Shown here one piece after another: positions 1 through 8,461 of a DNA stretch of 64,000 bases. Both the position numbers and the translations under genes were made by a program. How positions within the stretch are numbered: position 1 is the stretch's first letter; every line of letters begins with the position of its first letter. The notes below the pieces were generated by a model. That model searched no databases. It was given only the letters and a program-made list of their open reading frames with translations, and had not been told where the DNA came from. The stretch is from Microbacterium testaceum (lineage in GTDB: Bacteria; Actinomycetota; Actinomycetes; Actinomycetales; Microbacteriaceae): positions 558,001 through 622,000 of the forward strand of contig NZ_BJML01000001.1 in NCBI RefSeq assembly GCF_006539145.1, written 5' to 3'.

Positions 1-1329
1 CTCGGCCGCCTGCTCCCTCGCCATCTCGAGATCATCTATCGCATCAACGACGAGTTCCTGCTCGAGGTGCGCGAGCGCTTCGGCGACGACGAGATGCTCA
101 TCCGCAACATGTCGATCATCGGTGAGCACCCCTACCGCTCCGTGCGCATGGCCTACCTCGCCACGGTGGCGGGTTCCAAGGTCAACGGCGTCGCCGAGCT
201 GCACTCGCAGCTGCTGCGCGACAACGTGCTCAAGGATTTCGCCGCGATGTGGCCGGACAAGTTCACCAACGTCACCAACGGCGTCACGCCCCGCCGCTTC
301 CTGCGCCTGGCGAACCCCGATCTGTCTGCGCTCATCACCGAGGCCCTGGGCGCCGGGTGGACCGTCGACCTCGAGCGCCTCCGCGGCCTCGAGGCCCTGG
401 CCGACGACGCGGACTTCCGGGAGCGCTTCGCGGCGGTGAAGGTGTCGAACAAGCGTCGCCTGAGCCGCGTGCTCGAAGCCCGCGGGGAGGACGCCCTCGA
501 CGACGGTCACATGCTCGACGTCATGATCAAGCGCCTGCACGAGTACAAGCGGCAGACGCTGAAGGTACTGCATATCGTCAGCACCTACGAGGGCATCGTG
601 TCGGGTCGTCTGGACATCGCCGATGTGCAGGCGCGGACGTTCCTCTTCGGCGCCAAGGCCGCCCCCGGCTACGGCATGGCCAAGCGCATCATCCACCTCA
701 TCAACGCCGTCGGCGAGGTGGTGAGCGCCGACGAGCGCGTGCAGGGCAAGCTCAAGGTGCTCTACCCGGCGAACTACAACGTCACGCTCGCCGAGAGCAT
801 CATCCCCGCCGCCGACCTGTCGGAGCAGATCTCGCTCGCCGGCAAGGAGGCGTCGGGCACGGGCAACATGAAGCTCGCCTTGAACGGCGCGCTCACGATC
901 GGCACCGACGATGGAGCCAACGTCGAGATCCGCAAGCTCGTCGGCGACGACAACTTCTTCCTCTTCGGAATGAGCGAGCCCGAGGTCGAGGCCCTGTGGG
1001 CCGAGGGCTACCGCCCCGCCGACTTCTACCAGGGGGACGAGCGGCTGCGGAGCGCCATCGACCTCATCGCCGCGGGCGCCTTCTCGGGCGGCGACCGCAC
1101 CGTGTTCGAACCGCTCGTGTCGAACCTGCTGTACGAAGACCGGTTCATGGCGCTCGCCGACTTCTCGTCGTACCTCGACGCGCAGGATCGCGTCGACGCC
1201 GCCTACGCGGATCAGGACGGGTGGGTACGCGCGGCCATCCTCAACGTCGCGCGCAGCGGGTACTTCTCGTCGGACCGCGCCATGCGCGACTACCTGGAGC
1301 GCATCTGGCACGCCACCCCGGTGAGCTGA
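1..1329 (+). CDS. glgP: glycogen/maltodextrin phosphorylase, C-terminal part
   Basis: The reading frame is open from the first base, so the N-terminal half lies outside the window. The visible 442 residues are the C-terminal half of a GT35 glycogen phosphorylase, which releases glucose-1-phosphate from alpha-1,4-glucan using pyridoxal phosphate. Family hallmarks are the VTNGVTPRRF segment near the start, RLHEYKRQ, and the PLP-binding block SGTGNMKLALNGALTIGT, whose lysine is encoded at 871-873. TDDGANVEI follows it. The gene ends at a very strong hairpin. It is separated from the next gene by about 150 bases and looks like the end of its own transcript. Confidence 0.96.
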   Translation, partial: LGRLLPRHLEIIYRINDEFLLEVRERFGDDEMLIRNMSIIGEHPYRSVRMAYLATVAGSKVNGVAELHSQLLRDNVLKDFAAMWPDKFTNVTNGVTPRRFLRLANPDLSALITEALGAGWTVDLERLRGLEALADDADFRERFAAVKVSNKRRLSRVLEARGEDALDDGHMLDVMIKRLHEYKRQTLKVLHIVSTYEGIVSGRLDIADVQARTFLFGAKAAPGYGMAKRIIHLINAVGEVVSADERVQGKLKVLYPANYNVTLAESIIPAADLSEQISLAGKEASGTGNMKLALNGALTIGTDDGANVEIRKLVGDDNFFLFGMSEPEVEALWAEGYRPADFYQGDERLRSAIDLIAAGAFSGGDRTVFEPLVSNLLYEDRFMALADFSSYLDAQDRVDAAYADQDGWVRAAILNVARSGYFSSDRAMRDYLERIWHATPVS

Positions 1330-1335
1330 CGCGGT

Positions 1336-1383
1336 TTCCGGATGCCGCGACCCGGGCGCGCGCCGAGGTCGCGGCATCCGGAA
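1336..1383 (+). terminator. hairpin terminator after glgP
   Basis: Perfect 17-bp arms TTCCGGATGCCGCGACC (1336-1352) and its complement (1367-1383) enclose a 14-nt loop, 6 bases after the glgP stop. There is no U-tract, as is common for terminators in this GC class. The stem contains the abundant heptamer GGATGCC. Confidence 0.75.
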
Positions 1384-1478
1384 GCGCCTGGCAGCAAGAC
1401 GACGGCGGATGACCGTCGCGGCGCTGCCCCGCGGACCACGACTCTGCGAGGGTGAGGGGACCCGATCCCGGAGGCCCC

Positions 1479-2099
1479 ATGCAGCTCGCCGACTTCCCCG
1501 TGCCCGACACCCGCGCCGCGCGCGGCGCCCTCGCCCTGGCGCGGGAGTACCAGTCGCCGGCGTTCACCGCGCATGCCCTGCGCTCGTGGCTGTGGGCCGA
1601 GGCCTTCGCGGTGGTCGACGGCATCGTCGCGGTCGACCACGAGCTGCTGTACGTCGCCGCCGTCCTGCACGACATCGGCACCGTGACCGAGTTCGACAAC
1701 CACACGCTGTCGTACGAGCACGCCGGCGGTCACGTGGGCATCGCTCTCACGGCCGGTGCGGGCTGGCCCCGGGACCGGCGCGAACGCGTCCTCGACGTGA
1801 TCGTGCGGCACAACTGGCCGAGCGTCGACCCCGATCTGGATGCCGAAGGCTACCTGCTCGAGACGGCGACGGCGCTCGACATCACCGGCGCGCGCCCGGA
1901 TGCGCTGCCCGCCGACTTCGTGCGCGAGGTGCTGGCCGCATATCCGCGCGGGACGCTCGCGGCCGAGTTCGGCGCGTGCGTCCTGGATCAGGCCGCGCGA
2001 AAGCCCGACACCACAGCCCGGCGGCTGGTCGACGGGGGAGTGGTGGACAAGCTCGCCGCCCACCCGCTCGAGCGGGTCGCGGCGGAGCCGAACTCCTGA
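1479..2099 (+). CDS. HD-domain metal-dependent phosphohydrolase family protein
   Basis: This 206-residue protein belongs to the HD superfamily. The HD pair is at residues 64-65 (VLHDIGT), preceded by a conserved histidine-bearing helix (HALRSWLWAEAF) and followed by a further HAGGH cluster and VRHNW. Those residues can ligate a metal, as in cyanamide-hydratase/HD hydrolases. The substrate cannot be told from sequence. I chose the ATG at 1479 because CGGAGG lies at 1469-1474, five bases upstream; a GTG at 1452 in the same frame lacks this. It sits alone between glgP and the nusA operon, in the position often held by rimP in other genomes, but it has no RimP features. Confidence 0.8.
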   Translation: MQLADFPVPDTRAARGALALAREYQSPAFTAHALRSWLWAEAFAVVDGIVAVDHELLYVAAVLHDIGTVTEFDNHTLSYEHAGGHVGIALTAGAGWPRDRRERVLDVIVRHNWPSVDPDLDAEGYLLETATALDITGARPDALPADFVREVLAAYPRGTLAAEFGACVLDQAARKPDTTARRLVDGGVVDKLAAHPLERVAAEPNS

Positions 2100-2301
2100 G
2101 AATCCGAGCGCGACCGCCCGAGTGACGGCCTGTTCCCGCGGATCGCGGCCGGTCCGGCCCTCATCTCTCCGGAGTTTCGCGCGGTCCCGCGCCCCGGAGA
2201 CGCTGCGCCCTGCGTGTGGCTGATTCGTGCGGCACCCGGGAAACGCCTGTAGACGTGGGTCGCCGGTCGTGCTCGGGTCGCGACGGGCGTGGTATCCCGG
2301 G

Positions 2302-2307
2302 TATCGT
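2302..2307 (+). promoter_or_regulatory. putative -10 element of the nusA operon
   Basis: TATCGT lies about 55 bases before the nusA start in a 262-base gap. It would give a leader of roughly 48 nt carrying GGAGGG just before the GTG. No convincing -35 was seen. The rest of 2100-2361 holds nothing recognisable. Confidence 0.35.
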
Positions 2308-2361
2308 AGGAGGGTTGTCGGCGCCGGTCGTGCCGACGAAAGCTGAACAACGGAGGGCCTT

Positions 2362-3351
2362 GTGGACATCGATCTCGCACTACTGAAGACGATCGAACGC
2401 GAGAAGGAGATCCCCTTCGACGAACTCGCGCGCATCATCGAGCAGGCGATCCTGACCGCCTACGCGAAGCACATCTCGCCGACCGGTGAGATCCCCGCGG
2501 GGGCTCGCGCCACCCTCGACCGCAAGACCGGTCACGTCGGCATCTTCACCCCCGTCACCGACGACGAGGGCGCGATCATCGGCGAGGAGGAGCAGGCCCC
2601 CGACGACTTCGGTCGCATCGCCGCCTTCGCCGCCAAGCAGGTCATCAGCCAGCGTCTGCGAGACATCGCCGACGACGCCGTGCTGGGGGAGTTCCGCGGC
2701 AAAGAGGGCGACATCGTCGCCGGCGTCGTCCAGCAGGGCCCCAACCCGCGCATGGTGCACGTCGACCTCGGCACCGTCGAGGCCATCCTCCCGCCCGAGG
2801 AGCAGGTGCCCGGCGAGACCTATGCGCACGGCTCGCGCCTGCGCGTCTACGTCACCAGCGTCTCCAAGGGCAACAAGGGTCCGCAGATCACCGTCTCGCG
2901 CACCCATCCGGGTCTGGTCCGCAAGCTCTTCGCGCTCGAGGTCCCCGAGATCGCCGCGGGCCTGGTCGAGATCGTCTCGCTCGCTCGCGAGGCCGGCCAC
3001 CGCTCCAAGATCGCCGTCCAGGCGACCGACCCGACGGTCAACGCCAAGGGCGCCTGCATCGGCGAGCTCGGCCGCCGCGTGCGAGCTGTGACCGAAGAGC
3101 TCTCGGGCGAGAAGATCGACATCATCGACTACGACGCCGAGCTGCCGCGTTTCGTCGCGAACGCCCTATCGCCGGCGAAGGTCACCTCGTCGTTCGTCCT
3201 GGATGCCACGACCAAGGCCGTCCGCGCGCTCGTGCCGGACTACCAGCTGTCGCTGGCGATCGGCAAAGAGGGTCAGAACGCTCGTCTGGCCGCCAAGCTG
3301 ACCGGCGCGAAGATCGACATCCAGCCCGACAGCATCCTCGAAGACAACTGA
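2362..3351 (+). CDS. nusA: transcription termination/antitermination protein NusA
   Basis: NusA binds RNA polymerase and nascent RNA and modulates pausing, termination and antitermination. The 329-residue product has the NusA N-terminal domain (about 1-130, MDIDLALLKTIEREKEIPF), an S1 domain (about 130-200) and two KH domains ending in the GKEGQNARLAAKLTGAKIDI signature. It lacks the C-terminal acidic repeats of the E. coli protein, as is usual in actinobacteria. The GTG at 2362 is preceded by GGAGGG. It is the first gene of nusA-ylxR-infB. Confidence 0.98.
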   Translation: MDIDLALLKTIEREKEIPFDELARIIEQAILTAYAKHISPTGEIPAGARATLDRKTGHVGIFTPVTDDEGAIIGEEEQAPDDFGRIAAFAAKQVISQRLRDIADDAVLGEFRGKEGDIVAGVVQQGPNPRMVHVDLGTVEAILPPEEQVPGETYAHGSRLRVYVTSVSKGNKGPQITVSRTHPGLVRKLFALEVPEIAAGLVEIVSLAREAGHRSKIAVQATDPTVNAKGACIGELGRRVRAVTEELSGEKIDIIDYDAELPRFVANALSPAKVTSSFVLDATTKAVRALVPDYQLSLAIGKEGQNARLAAKLTGAKIDIQPDSILEDN

Positions 3352-3385
3352 ACGTCCGATCGTCCCCACGATCGCGAGGTGTAGG

Positions 3386-3637
3386 ATGGAAGCCGTACGA
3401 ACGTGCGTCGGATGCCGCGCACGTGCCCCCCGATCCTCGCTTCTGCGTGTGGTCGCGGACGGATCCGTCCTCGTCGCAGACGAGCGAGCGGTTCTTCCCG
3501 GTCGGGGCGCGTGGGTGCACGAGACGGACGCGTGTGTGAGCAAAGCGCTTGCACGCCGCGCCTTCGTACGAGCATTGCGTGTGTCAGGCCCGCTTGACAC
3601 GCAGACCTTCGAATCACACCACCAGCGAAAAGGCTGA
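3386..3637 (+). CDS. ylxR: YlxR (DUF448) family RNA-binding protein
   Basis: This 83-residue basic protein carries the YlxR signature RTCVGCRAR near its N-terminus and the GRGAWVH and ALARRAFVRALR segments of the DUF448 fold. YlxR is almost always encoded between nusA and infB, as here. It is regarded as a small RNA- or nucleoid-binding protein, and some members affect RNase P or transcription. It starts 34 bases after nusA and 93 bases before infB, so the three genes are probably co-transcribed. Confidence 0.93.
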   Translation: MEAVRTCVGCRARAPRSSLLRVVADGSVLVADERAVLPGRGAWVHETDACVSKALARRAFVRALRVSGPLDTQTFESHHQRKG

Positions 3638-3691
3638 ACGGCTATGGACACGAAGTGAACGGCTCGAAATGAGACCCGTCCGCAACTAACG

Positions 3692-3724
3692 GTCTGCCCT
3701 GTCCGGGGTAGGCCCTCAGACAGG
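3692..3724 (+). promoter_or_regulatory. possible infB translation-control hairpin
   Basis: CCTGTC (3698-3703) can pair with GACAGG (3719-3724), which overlaps the infB Shine-Dalgarno CAGGAG, with an inner GGG/CCC stem. A competing pairing joins GTCTG (3692-3696) to CAGAC (3717-3721). The two cannot form together. A role in infB regulation is inference only. Confidence 0.3.
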
Positions 3725-3730
3725 AGAATT

Positions 3731-6541
3731 GTGGCAAAACCACGCGTGCACGAGATCGCTTCCGAGCTCGGCGTCGACAGCAAGGTCGCGCTTGCGAAGC
3801 TGAAGGAGCTCGGCGAATTCGTCAAGAGCCCCTCATCCACCATCGAACCCCCGGTCGCCCGTAAGCTCCGCGCTGCGCTGGCCTCCGAAGGCTCGTCTTC
3901 CTCTTCGGATGCCAAGCCCGCCGCCTCCGCGGCGCGCCCCGCCGCCCGTCCCGGCCCGGCTCGTCCGGCCGCGACCCCCGGCAACCGTCCGTCGGGTCCC
4001 ACGCCCGGACCTGCGAAGCCCGCGGCCCCCGCTGCTCCCGCAGCGGCTCCGGCCGAGGCTGCGCCCGTGGCATCCGCCCCGGCTCCCGCAGCCGCGTCTG
4101 CGGCGAAGCCGTCGACTCCGTCGTCGCCGCCGAGCCCCGGCTCGACCGCGCCGACCCCCGGTGCTGCGGCACCCGGTGCCGGTGCCCCCAAGCCCGGCCC
4201 CAGCGCGCCCCCGCGTCCGGGTGGAGCCCGTCCGGGCAACAACCCCTTCGCGTCCTCGCAGGGCATGGGTCAGCGTCCCGCCGGCCCCCGTCCGGGCAAC
4301 AACCCCTTCGCCTCGGCGCAGGGCATGGGCCAGCGCCCGACCCCCGGCAACATCCCGCGTCCGCAGGCTCCGCGCCCCGGCGCTCCGCGTCCCGGTGCCC
4401 CGCGCCCCGGTGGTGTCGGTCGTCCCGGCGGTGGCGGTCGTCCCGGCGCTCCGTTCCAGCAGCGTCCCGGCGGTCCCGGTCGTCCCGGCGGCGCCGGTGG
4501 CGGTTTCCAGCGCCCCGGTGGCGGCGCTCCGGCCGGTGGTTTCGCCGGTCGTCCCGGTGGCGGCGGTGGCCGTGGCCGTGGTCCCGGCGGCGGCACCGCG
4601 GGTGCCTTCGGTAAGGGCGGCGGCAAGTCCAAGCAGCGTAAGTCGCGTCGGGCGAAGCGGCAGGAGTTCGAGATGCGGTCGGCGCCGGTCGTCGGCGGCG
4701 TCAACGTCTCGAAGGGCAACGGCGAGATCATCCGCCTGCGTCGCGGTGCCTCCATCGCCGACTTCGCGGACAAGCTCGAGGCCCTGCGCGGCTACACCGT
4801 GCAGCCCGGCACGCTCGTGACCATCCTGTTCAACCTGGGCGAGATGGCCACCGCGACCGAGTCGCTCGACGAGGCCACCTTCGAGGTGCTCGGAGCCGAG
4901 CTCGGCTACAAGATCCAGATGGTCTCGCCCGAGGACGAAGACAAGGAGCTCCTCGAGGGCTTCGGTCTCGACCTCGACGCCGAACTCGAGGCCGAGAGCG
5001 AGGACGATCTCGAGATCCGTCCTCCCGTGGTCACCGTCATGGGCCACGTCGACCACGGTAAGACGCGACTGCTCGACGCCATCCGCCAGACCAACGTGGT
5101 AGCGGGCGAGGCCGGCGGCATCACGCAGCACATCGGTGCGTACCAGATCTGGACCGAGCACGAGGGCATCGAGCGCGCGATCACCTTCATCGACACCCCG
5201 GGTCACGAGGCGTTCACCGCCATGCGTGCCCGTGGTGCGCAGGTGACCGACATCGCGATCCTCGTGGTCGCGGCCGACGACGGCATCATGCCCCAGACGG
5301 TCGAGGCGCTGAACCACGCCCAGGCGGCGAACGTGCCGATCGTGGTCGCGGTCAACAAGGTCGACAAGCCCGACGCCAACCCGGCCAAGGTGCGCCAGCA
5401 GCTCACCGAGTACGGTCTGGTCGCCGAGGAGTACGGCGGAGACGTCATGTTCGTCGACGTCTCGGCTCGTCAGAACCTCAACATCCAGGCCCTCCTGGAT
5501 GCGGTCCTGCTCACCGCCGACGCCGGTCTCGACCTCACGGCCAACCCGAACAAGGCGGCCCGCGGTGTCGCGATCGAGGCGAAGCTCGACAAGGGTCGCG
5601 GTTCGGTCGCCACGGTGCTCATCCAGTCCGGAACCCTCCGCGTCGGCGACGCGATCGTCGCAGGAACGGCGTACGGCCGCGTCCGCGCGATGATGGACGA
5701 GAACGGCGAAGCGGTCGAAGAGGCCTACCCGTCGCGTCCCGTCTCGGTTCAGGGCCTCAACTCCGTGCCCCGCGCCGGCGACGTCTTCATCGTCACCGAA
5801 GAAGACCGCACCGCCCGTCAGATCGCCGAGAAGCGCGAAGCGGCCGAGCGCAATGCCCAGCTGGCCAAGGCCCGCAAGCGCATCTCGCTCGAGGACTTCA
5901 CCCGCGCTCTCGAAGAGGGCAAGGTCGAGTCGCTCAACCTCATCATCAAGGGTGACGTGTCGGGTGCCGTCGAGGCGCTCGAAGAGTCGCTGCTCAAGAT
6001 CGAGGTCGACGACAGCGTCCAGCTGCGCATCATCCACCGCGGTGTGGGTGCGATCACCGAGTCGGACATCAACCTGGCCACGATCGACAACGCGATCGTG
6101 ATCGGCTTCAACGTCCGTCCCGACACGAAGGCCCGTGAGCGCGCCGCCCGCGAGGGTGTCGACGTGCGGTTCTACTCGGTCATCTACAACGCGATCGACG
6201 ACGTCGAGCAGTCGCTCAAGGGCCTGCTCAAGCCGGAGTTCGAAGAGGTGCAGTCGGGTGTCGCCGAGATCCGCGAGGTGTTCCGCTCCTCGAAGTTCGG
6301 CAACATCGCCGGTGTCATCGTGCGATCGGGAACGATCACGCGAAACGCCAAGGCACGTGTCATCCGCGATGGCGTCGTGCTGGCCGACGGCCTGGCCATC
6401 GAGTCGCTGCGTCGCTTCAAGGACGACGTCACCGAGGTGCGTACGGACTTCGAGGCCGGTATCGGTCTGGGCAAGTTCAACGACATCCAGATCGGTGACG
6501 AGATCGAGACCACCGAAATGGTCGAGAAGCCGCGAGGCTGA
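3731..6541 (+). CDS. infB: translation initiation factor IF-2
   Basis: IF-2 is the GTPase that brings fMet-tRNA to the 30S subunit and promotes subunit joining. The 936-residue protein has an IF2_N domain at about 1-50 ([21 protein letters not shown]). A low-complexity Ala/Pro/Gly/Arg-rich stretch follows to about residue 320, containing two copies of a RPGNNPFAS module and many RPGG repeats. The G1 motif GHVDHGKT is at 438-445, with DTPGH and NKVD downstream, and domains II-IV follow. The long disordered N-terminal region is typical of actinobacterial IF-2. The start is GTG with AGGAG seven bases upstream. Confidence 0.98.
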   Translation: MAKPRVHEIASELGVDSKVALAKLKELGEFVKSPSSTIEPPVARKLRAALASEGSSSSSDAKPAASAARPAARPGPARPAATPGNRPSGPTPGPAKPAAPAAPAAAPAEAAPVASAPAPAAASAAKPSTPSSPPSPGSTAPTPGAAAPGAGAPKPGPSAPPRPGGARPGNNPFASSQGMGQRPAGPRPGNNPFASAQGMGQRPTPGNIPRPQAPRPGAPRPGAPRPGGVGRPGGGGRPGAPFQQRPGGPGRPGGAGGGFQRPGGGAPAGGFAGRPGGGGGRGRGPGGGTAGAFGKGGGKSKQRKSRRAKRQEFEMRSAPVVGGVNVSKGNGEIIRLRRGASIADFADKLEALRGYTVQPGTLVTILFNLGEMATATESLDEATFEVLGAELGYKIQMVSPEDEDKELLEGFGLDLDAELEAESEDDLEIRPPVVTVMGHVDHGKTRLLDAIRQTNVVAGEAGGITQHIGAYQIWTEHEGIERAITFIDTPGHEAFTAMRARGAQVTDIAILVVAADDGIMPQTVEALNHAQAANVPIVVAVNKVDKPDANPAKVRQQLTEYGLVAEEYGGDVMFVDVSARQNLNIQALLDAVLLTADAGLDLTANPNKAARGVAIEAKLDKGRGSVATVLIQSGTLRVGDAIVAGTAYGRVRAMMDENGEAVEEAYPSRPVSVQGLNSVPRAGDVFIVTEEDRTARQIAEKREAAERNAQLAKARKRISLEDFTRALEEGKVESLNLIIKGDVSGAVEALEESLLKIEVDDSVQLRIIHRGVGAITESDINLATIDNAIVIGFNVRPDTKARERAAREGVDVRFYSVIYNAIDDVEQSLKGLLKPEFEEVQSGVAEIREVFRSSKFGNIAGVIVRSGTITRNAKARVIRDGVVLADGLAIESLRRFKDDVTEVRTDFEAGIGLGKFNDIQIGDEIETTEMVEKPRG

Positions 6542-6549
6542 TCACATCG

Positions 6550-6582
6550 AGCGGGAGTCGCGTCATGGGCGCGGCTCCCGCT
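6550..6582 (+). terminator. hairpin after infB
   Basis: Arms AGCGGGAG (6550-6557) and CTCCCGCT (6575-6582) pair perfectly, with an inner CGCG/CGCG stem, nine bases after the infB stop. TTCGG follows. Confidence 0.6.
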
Positions 6583-6591
6583 TCGGCCTGC

Positions 6592-6657
6592 GGGGGTGTG
6601 CATTCCCCCGAGCAGAGCGGGGCCCCTACCCCGATGCTCGGAGGAATGCACACCCCC
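6592..6657. repeat. 23-bp inverted repeat between infB and rbfA
   Basis: Two 23-base arms (6592-6614 and 6635-6657) match at 22 of 23 positions. They begin GGGGGTGTGCATTC and end GAATGCACACCCCC. The 20-nt loop contains its own CGGGG/CCCCG stem, and GGCC flanks on both sides can pair as well. This is far longer than a normal terminator here and sits directly behind the infB terminator-like hairpin. Its function is unknown: it could be an attenuator for rbfA, an RNase-processing site, or a mobile hairpin repeat. Confidence 0.85.
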
Positions 6658-6741
6658 TCCGGCCTACGCTGGGGCGGCTCCGTGACGGGACGCCCGCCGC
6701 TGCGATCCACGCGCGGTGGTATGGAGAAGAAGGAGAAGGCA

Positions 6742-7218
6742 GTGGCAGGGGAACGACAGGCCCGAGTGGCGGACCGGATTCGCGTGGTGCTCGCCGAGCG
6801 CCTCGAGAAGGGGCTGCGCGACCCGCGGCTCGGATTCGTCACCATCACCGACGTGCGGGTCACGGGTGACCTCCAGCACGCGTCGGTTTTCTATACCGTC
6901 ATGGGCGACGAAGCGCACCGCGCCGACACCGCCGCCGCGCTCAAGTCGGCGACCGGCATGCTGCGCAGCGAGGTCGGCAAGAACCTCAACACGCGCCTGA
7001 CCCCGTCGCTCGAGTTCATCCTCGACGCGATCCCCGAGAACGCCGATCACATCTCGGCGCTGCTGCGCGAAGCGCGCGAGCGCGACGAGTCGGTCGCGGG
7101 CCTCGCCGCCTCGGCCGCGTACGCCGGCGATGCCGATCCGTACGTCAAACCGCGTGAGGACGACGATGAGGACGCCGCAGACGACGACCTCGACGAGGAC
7201 GACGCCCCGCGCGCCTGA
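6742..7218 (+). CDS. rbfA: ribosome-binding factor A
   Basis: RbfA binds the 30S subunit and helps mature the 5' end of 16S rRNA. The 158-residue product has the single KH-like domain with the family segments RVADRIRVVLAERLEKGLRDPRLG, split over residues 8-31, and LTPSLEFILDAIPENADHI. It ends in an acidic Asp/Glu-rich tail. I prefer the GTG at 6742 because AAGGAG lies just upstream; an ATG at 6721 would add seven residues (MEKKEKA) not seen in the family. It is separated from infB by two hairpins, so its expression may be uncoupled. Confidence 0.93.
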   Translation: MAGERQARVADRIRVVLAERLEKGLRDPRLGFVTITDVRVTGDLQHASVFYTVMGDEAHRADTAAALKSATGMLRSEVGKNLNTRLTPSLEFILDAIPENADHISALLREARERDESVAGLAASAAYAGDADPYVKPREDDDEDAADDDLDEDDAPRA

Positions 7219-7230
7219 CCTCGACACCAC

Positions 7231-7267
7231 ACGGCCGGACCCCGCCTCATCGGCGGAGTCCGGCCGT
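7231..7267 (+). terminator. terminator between convergent rbfA and mutY
   Basis: ACGGCCGGACCCCGCC (7231-7246) pairs with GGCGGAGTCCGGCCGT (7252-7267) with one mismatch. TCGTCTTGCT follows, a moderately U-rich tail for rbfA. The remaining bases up to the mutY stop at 7397 hold no recognisable feature. Confidence 0.7.
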
Positions 7268-7396
7268 TCGTCTTGCTGCGGCATCCGGACCGCCGTCCTG
7301 CAGATGAGAAGAGTGACACGCCGGTCCGGGGCGGGAACGGGGCGGCGAGTCGGGTGTCGGGTCCGCAGGACGGTGGGTGTCGAAGCGGACTCGGAT

Positions 7397-8275
7397 TCAG
7401 GATGCCGGGTGGCCGGGCAGACGCAGGTGATCGTCGACCGCTTCGACAAGGCCGTCGGCGATGAGCGAGTCGATCGCGCGGTCGCGCTGCGCGGCATCCG
7501 GCCATTCGGGGATTATCGCGAACGCCGGGACCGCCGCGGGCGCGGCCTCGCGAAGGGTCTTCAGCACCGCCCCGCGGGTCTGCCGATCGCTGCCCTCGTA
7601 CGTGGCCTGTTTGCGCCGACGGTCCTCGGATGCCGGATACCCGGCCGCCCGCCATGCGCACTGCGCCGCGAGGGGACATGCCTCGCACTTCGGCGCTCGG
7701 GCGGTGCAGACGATCGCGCCGAGCTCCATCGCGGCGGCGTTGACGATCGCGGCCTCGGCGATGTCGGCGGGGAGCTCGGCCTCCATCGCCTCGAGGTCGC
7801 GGCGGTTCGGCGGACCGGGCTGCGCGCGACCCTCGACCGCACGGGCGAGCACGCGGCGGGTGTTCGTGTCGACGACCGGATGCCGATCGCCGTAGGCGAA
7901 GACGGCGACGGCCCTCGCGGTGTAGTCGCCGATTCCGGTGAGGGCCAGAAGCGCATCGACGTCGCGGGGAACGACGCCGTCGTGACGATCGCGGATCTCG
8001 ACGGCGGCGCGATGCAGCCACAGCGCGCGCCGCGGATAGCCGAGGTTCGCCCACTGCGTGACGGCATCGCCCGGGGGAGAGGCGGCGAGGTCGGCCGGCG
8101 TCGGCCAACGGGTCAGCCACGCTTCCAGGTGGGGGACGACGCGGTTCACCGGCGTCTGCTGCAGCATGAACTCGCTCACGAGCGTGCCCCAGGCGCCGAA
8201 TCCCTCGCGGCGCCAGGGGAGGTCGCGGGCCGCGTCGCGGTACCACGCGATGAGCGGGGCGGCGAGTCCTGGCAT
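7397..8275 (-). CDS. mutY: A/G-specific adenine DNA glycosylase MutY
   Basis: MutY removes adenine mispaired with 8-oxoguanine. The 292-residue protein shows the catalytic glutamate in SEFMLQQTPV, the helix-hairpin-helix LTGIGDYTARAV with catalytic aspartate in VVDTNTRRVL, and the [4Fe-4S] ligands C-x6-C-x2-C-x5-C in VCTARAPKCEACPLAAQC. It is short compared with E. coli MutY: the C-terminal 8-oxoG-recognition (NUDIX-like) domain seems reduced or absent, with only a small winged segment after the cluster. The ATG is six bases after a TAGGCT -10 element, so the transcript is probably leaderless. Confidence 0.95.
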   Translation of the reverse strand: MPGLAAPLIAWYRDAARDLPWRREGFGAWGTLVSEFMLQQTPVNRVVPHLEAWLTRWPTPADLAASPPGDAVTQWANLGYPRRALWLHRAAVEIRDRHDGVVPRDVDALLALTGIGDYTARAVAVFAYGDRHPVVDTNTRRVLARAVEGRAQPGPPNRRDLEAMEAELPADIAEAAIVNAAAMELGAIVCTARAPKCEACPLAAQCAWRAAGYPASEDRRRKQATYEGSDRQTRGAVLKTLREAAPAAVPAFAIIPEWPDAAQRDRAIDSLIADGLVEAVDDHLRLPGHPAS

Positions 8276-8281
8276 CCGTCC

Positions 8282-8287
8282 AGCCTA
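8282..8287 (-). promoter_or_regulatory. -10 element of mutY (leaderless)
   Basis: TAGGCT on the minus strand, ending 6 nt before the ATG at 8275. Confidence 0.6.
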
Positions 8288-8311
8288 CGGTCGTCAACGG
8301 GGGCCGGACTT

Positions 8312-8384
8312 CACGCACGAACGCCGTTCGCGCGCATGAACACGGGCTGCACGCGTTTCTGCGCGTCGATCGCGTTTATGTGTG
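8312..8384. repeat. 73-bp long inverted-repeat element, copy A
   Basis: Two 33-base arms (8312-8344 and 8352-8384) flank a 7-nt loop GGCTGCA. The arms match each other at about 24 of 33 positions. The right arm matches the complement of the left arm of copy B (33978-34010) at about 29 of 33, including CGATCGCGTTTATG. Both copies have exactly the same 33-7-33 geometry. It lies between the divergent promoters of mutY and the next gene. Confidence 0.8.
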
Positions 8385-8449
8385 ACGGGGGACGCCGAGA
8401 CCGGGCTGGCACGGGGCCGCGGGAGCGGTCGGGTGTCGGTGGTCGACCC

Positions 8450-8455
8450 TAGGCT
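8450..8455 (+). promoter_or_regulatory. -10 element of the kinase-like gene (leaderless)
   Basis: TAGGCT, 6 nt before the ATG at 8462. The gap GGAGGC could alternatively act as a Shine-Dalgarno if transcription began upstream. Confidence 0.55.
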
Positions 8456-8461
8456 GGAGGC

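Noticed and set aside
3833..6037. 734-codon minus-strand frame opposite infB
   Set aside because: Shadow of infB with repetitive Arg/Gly/Thr composition arising from the low-complexity region.
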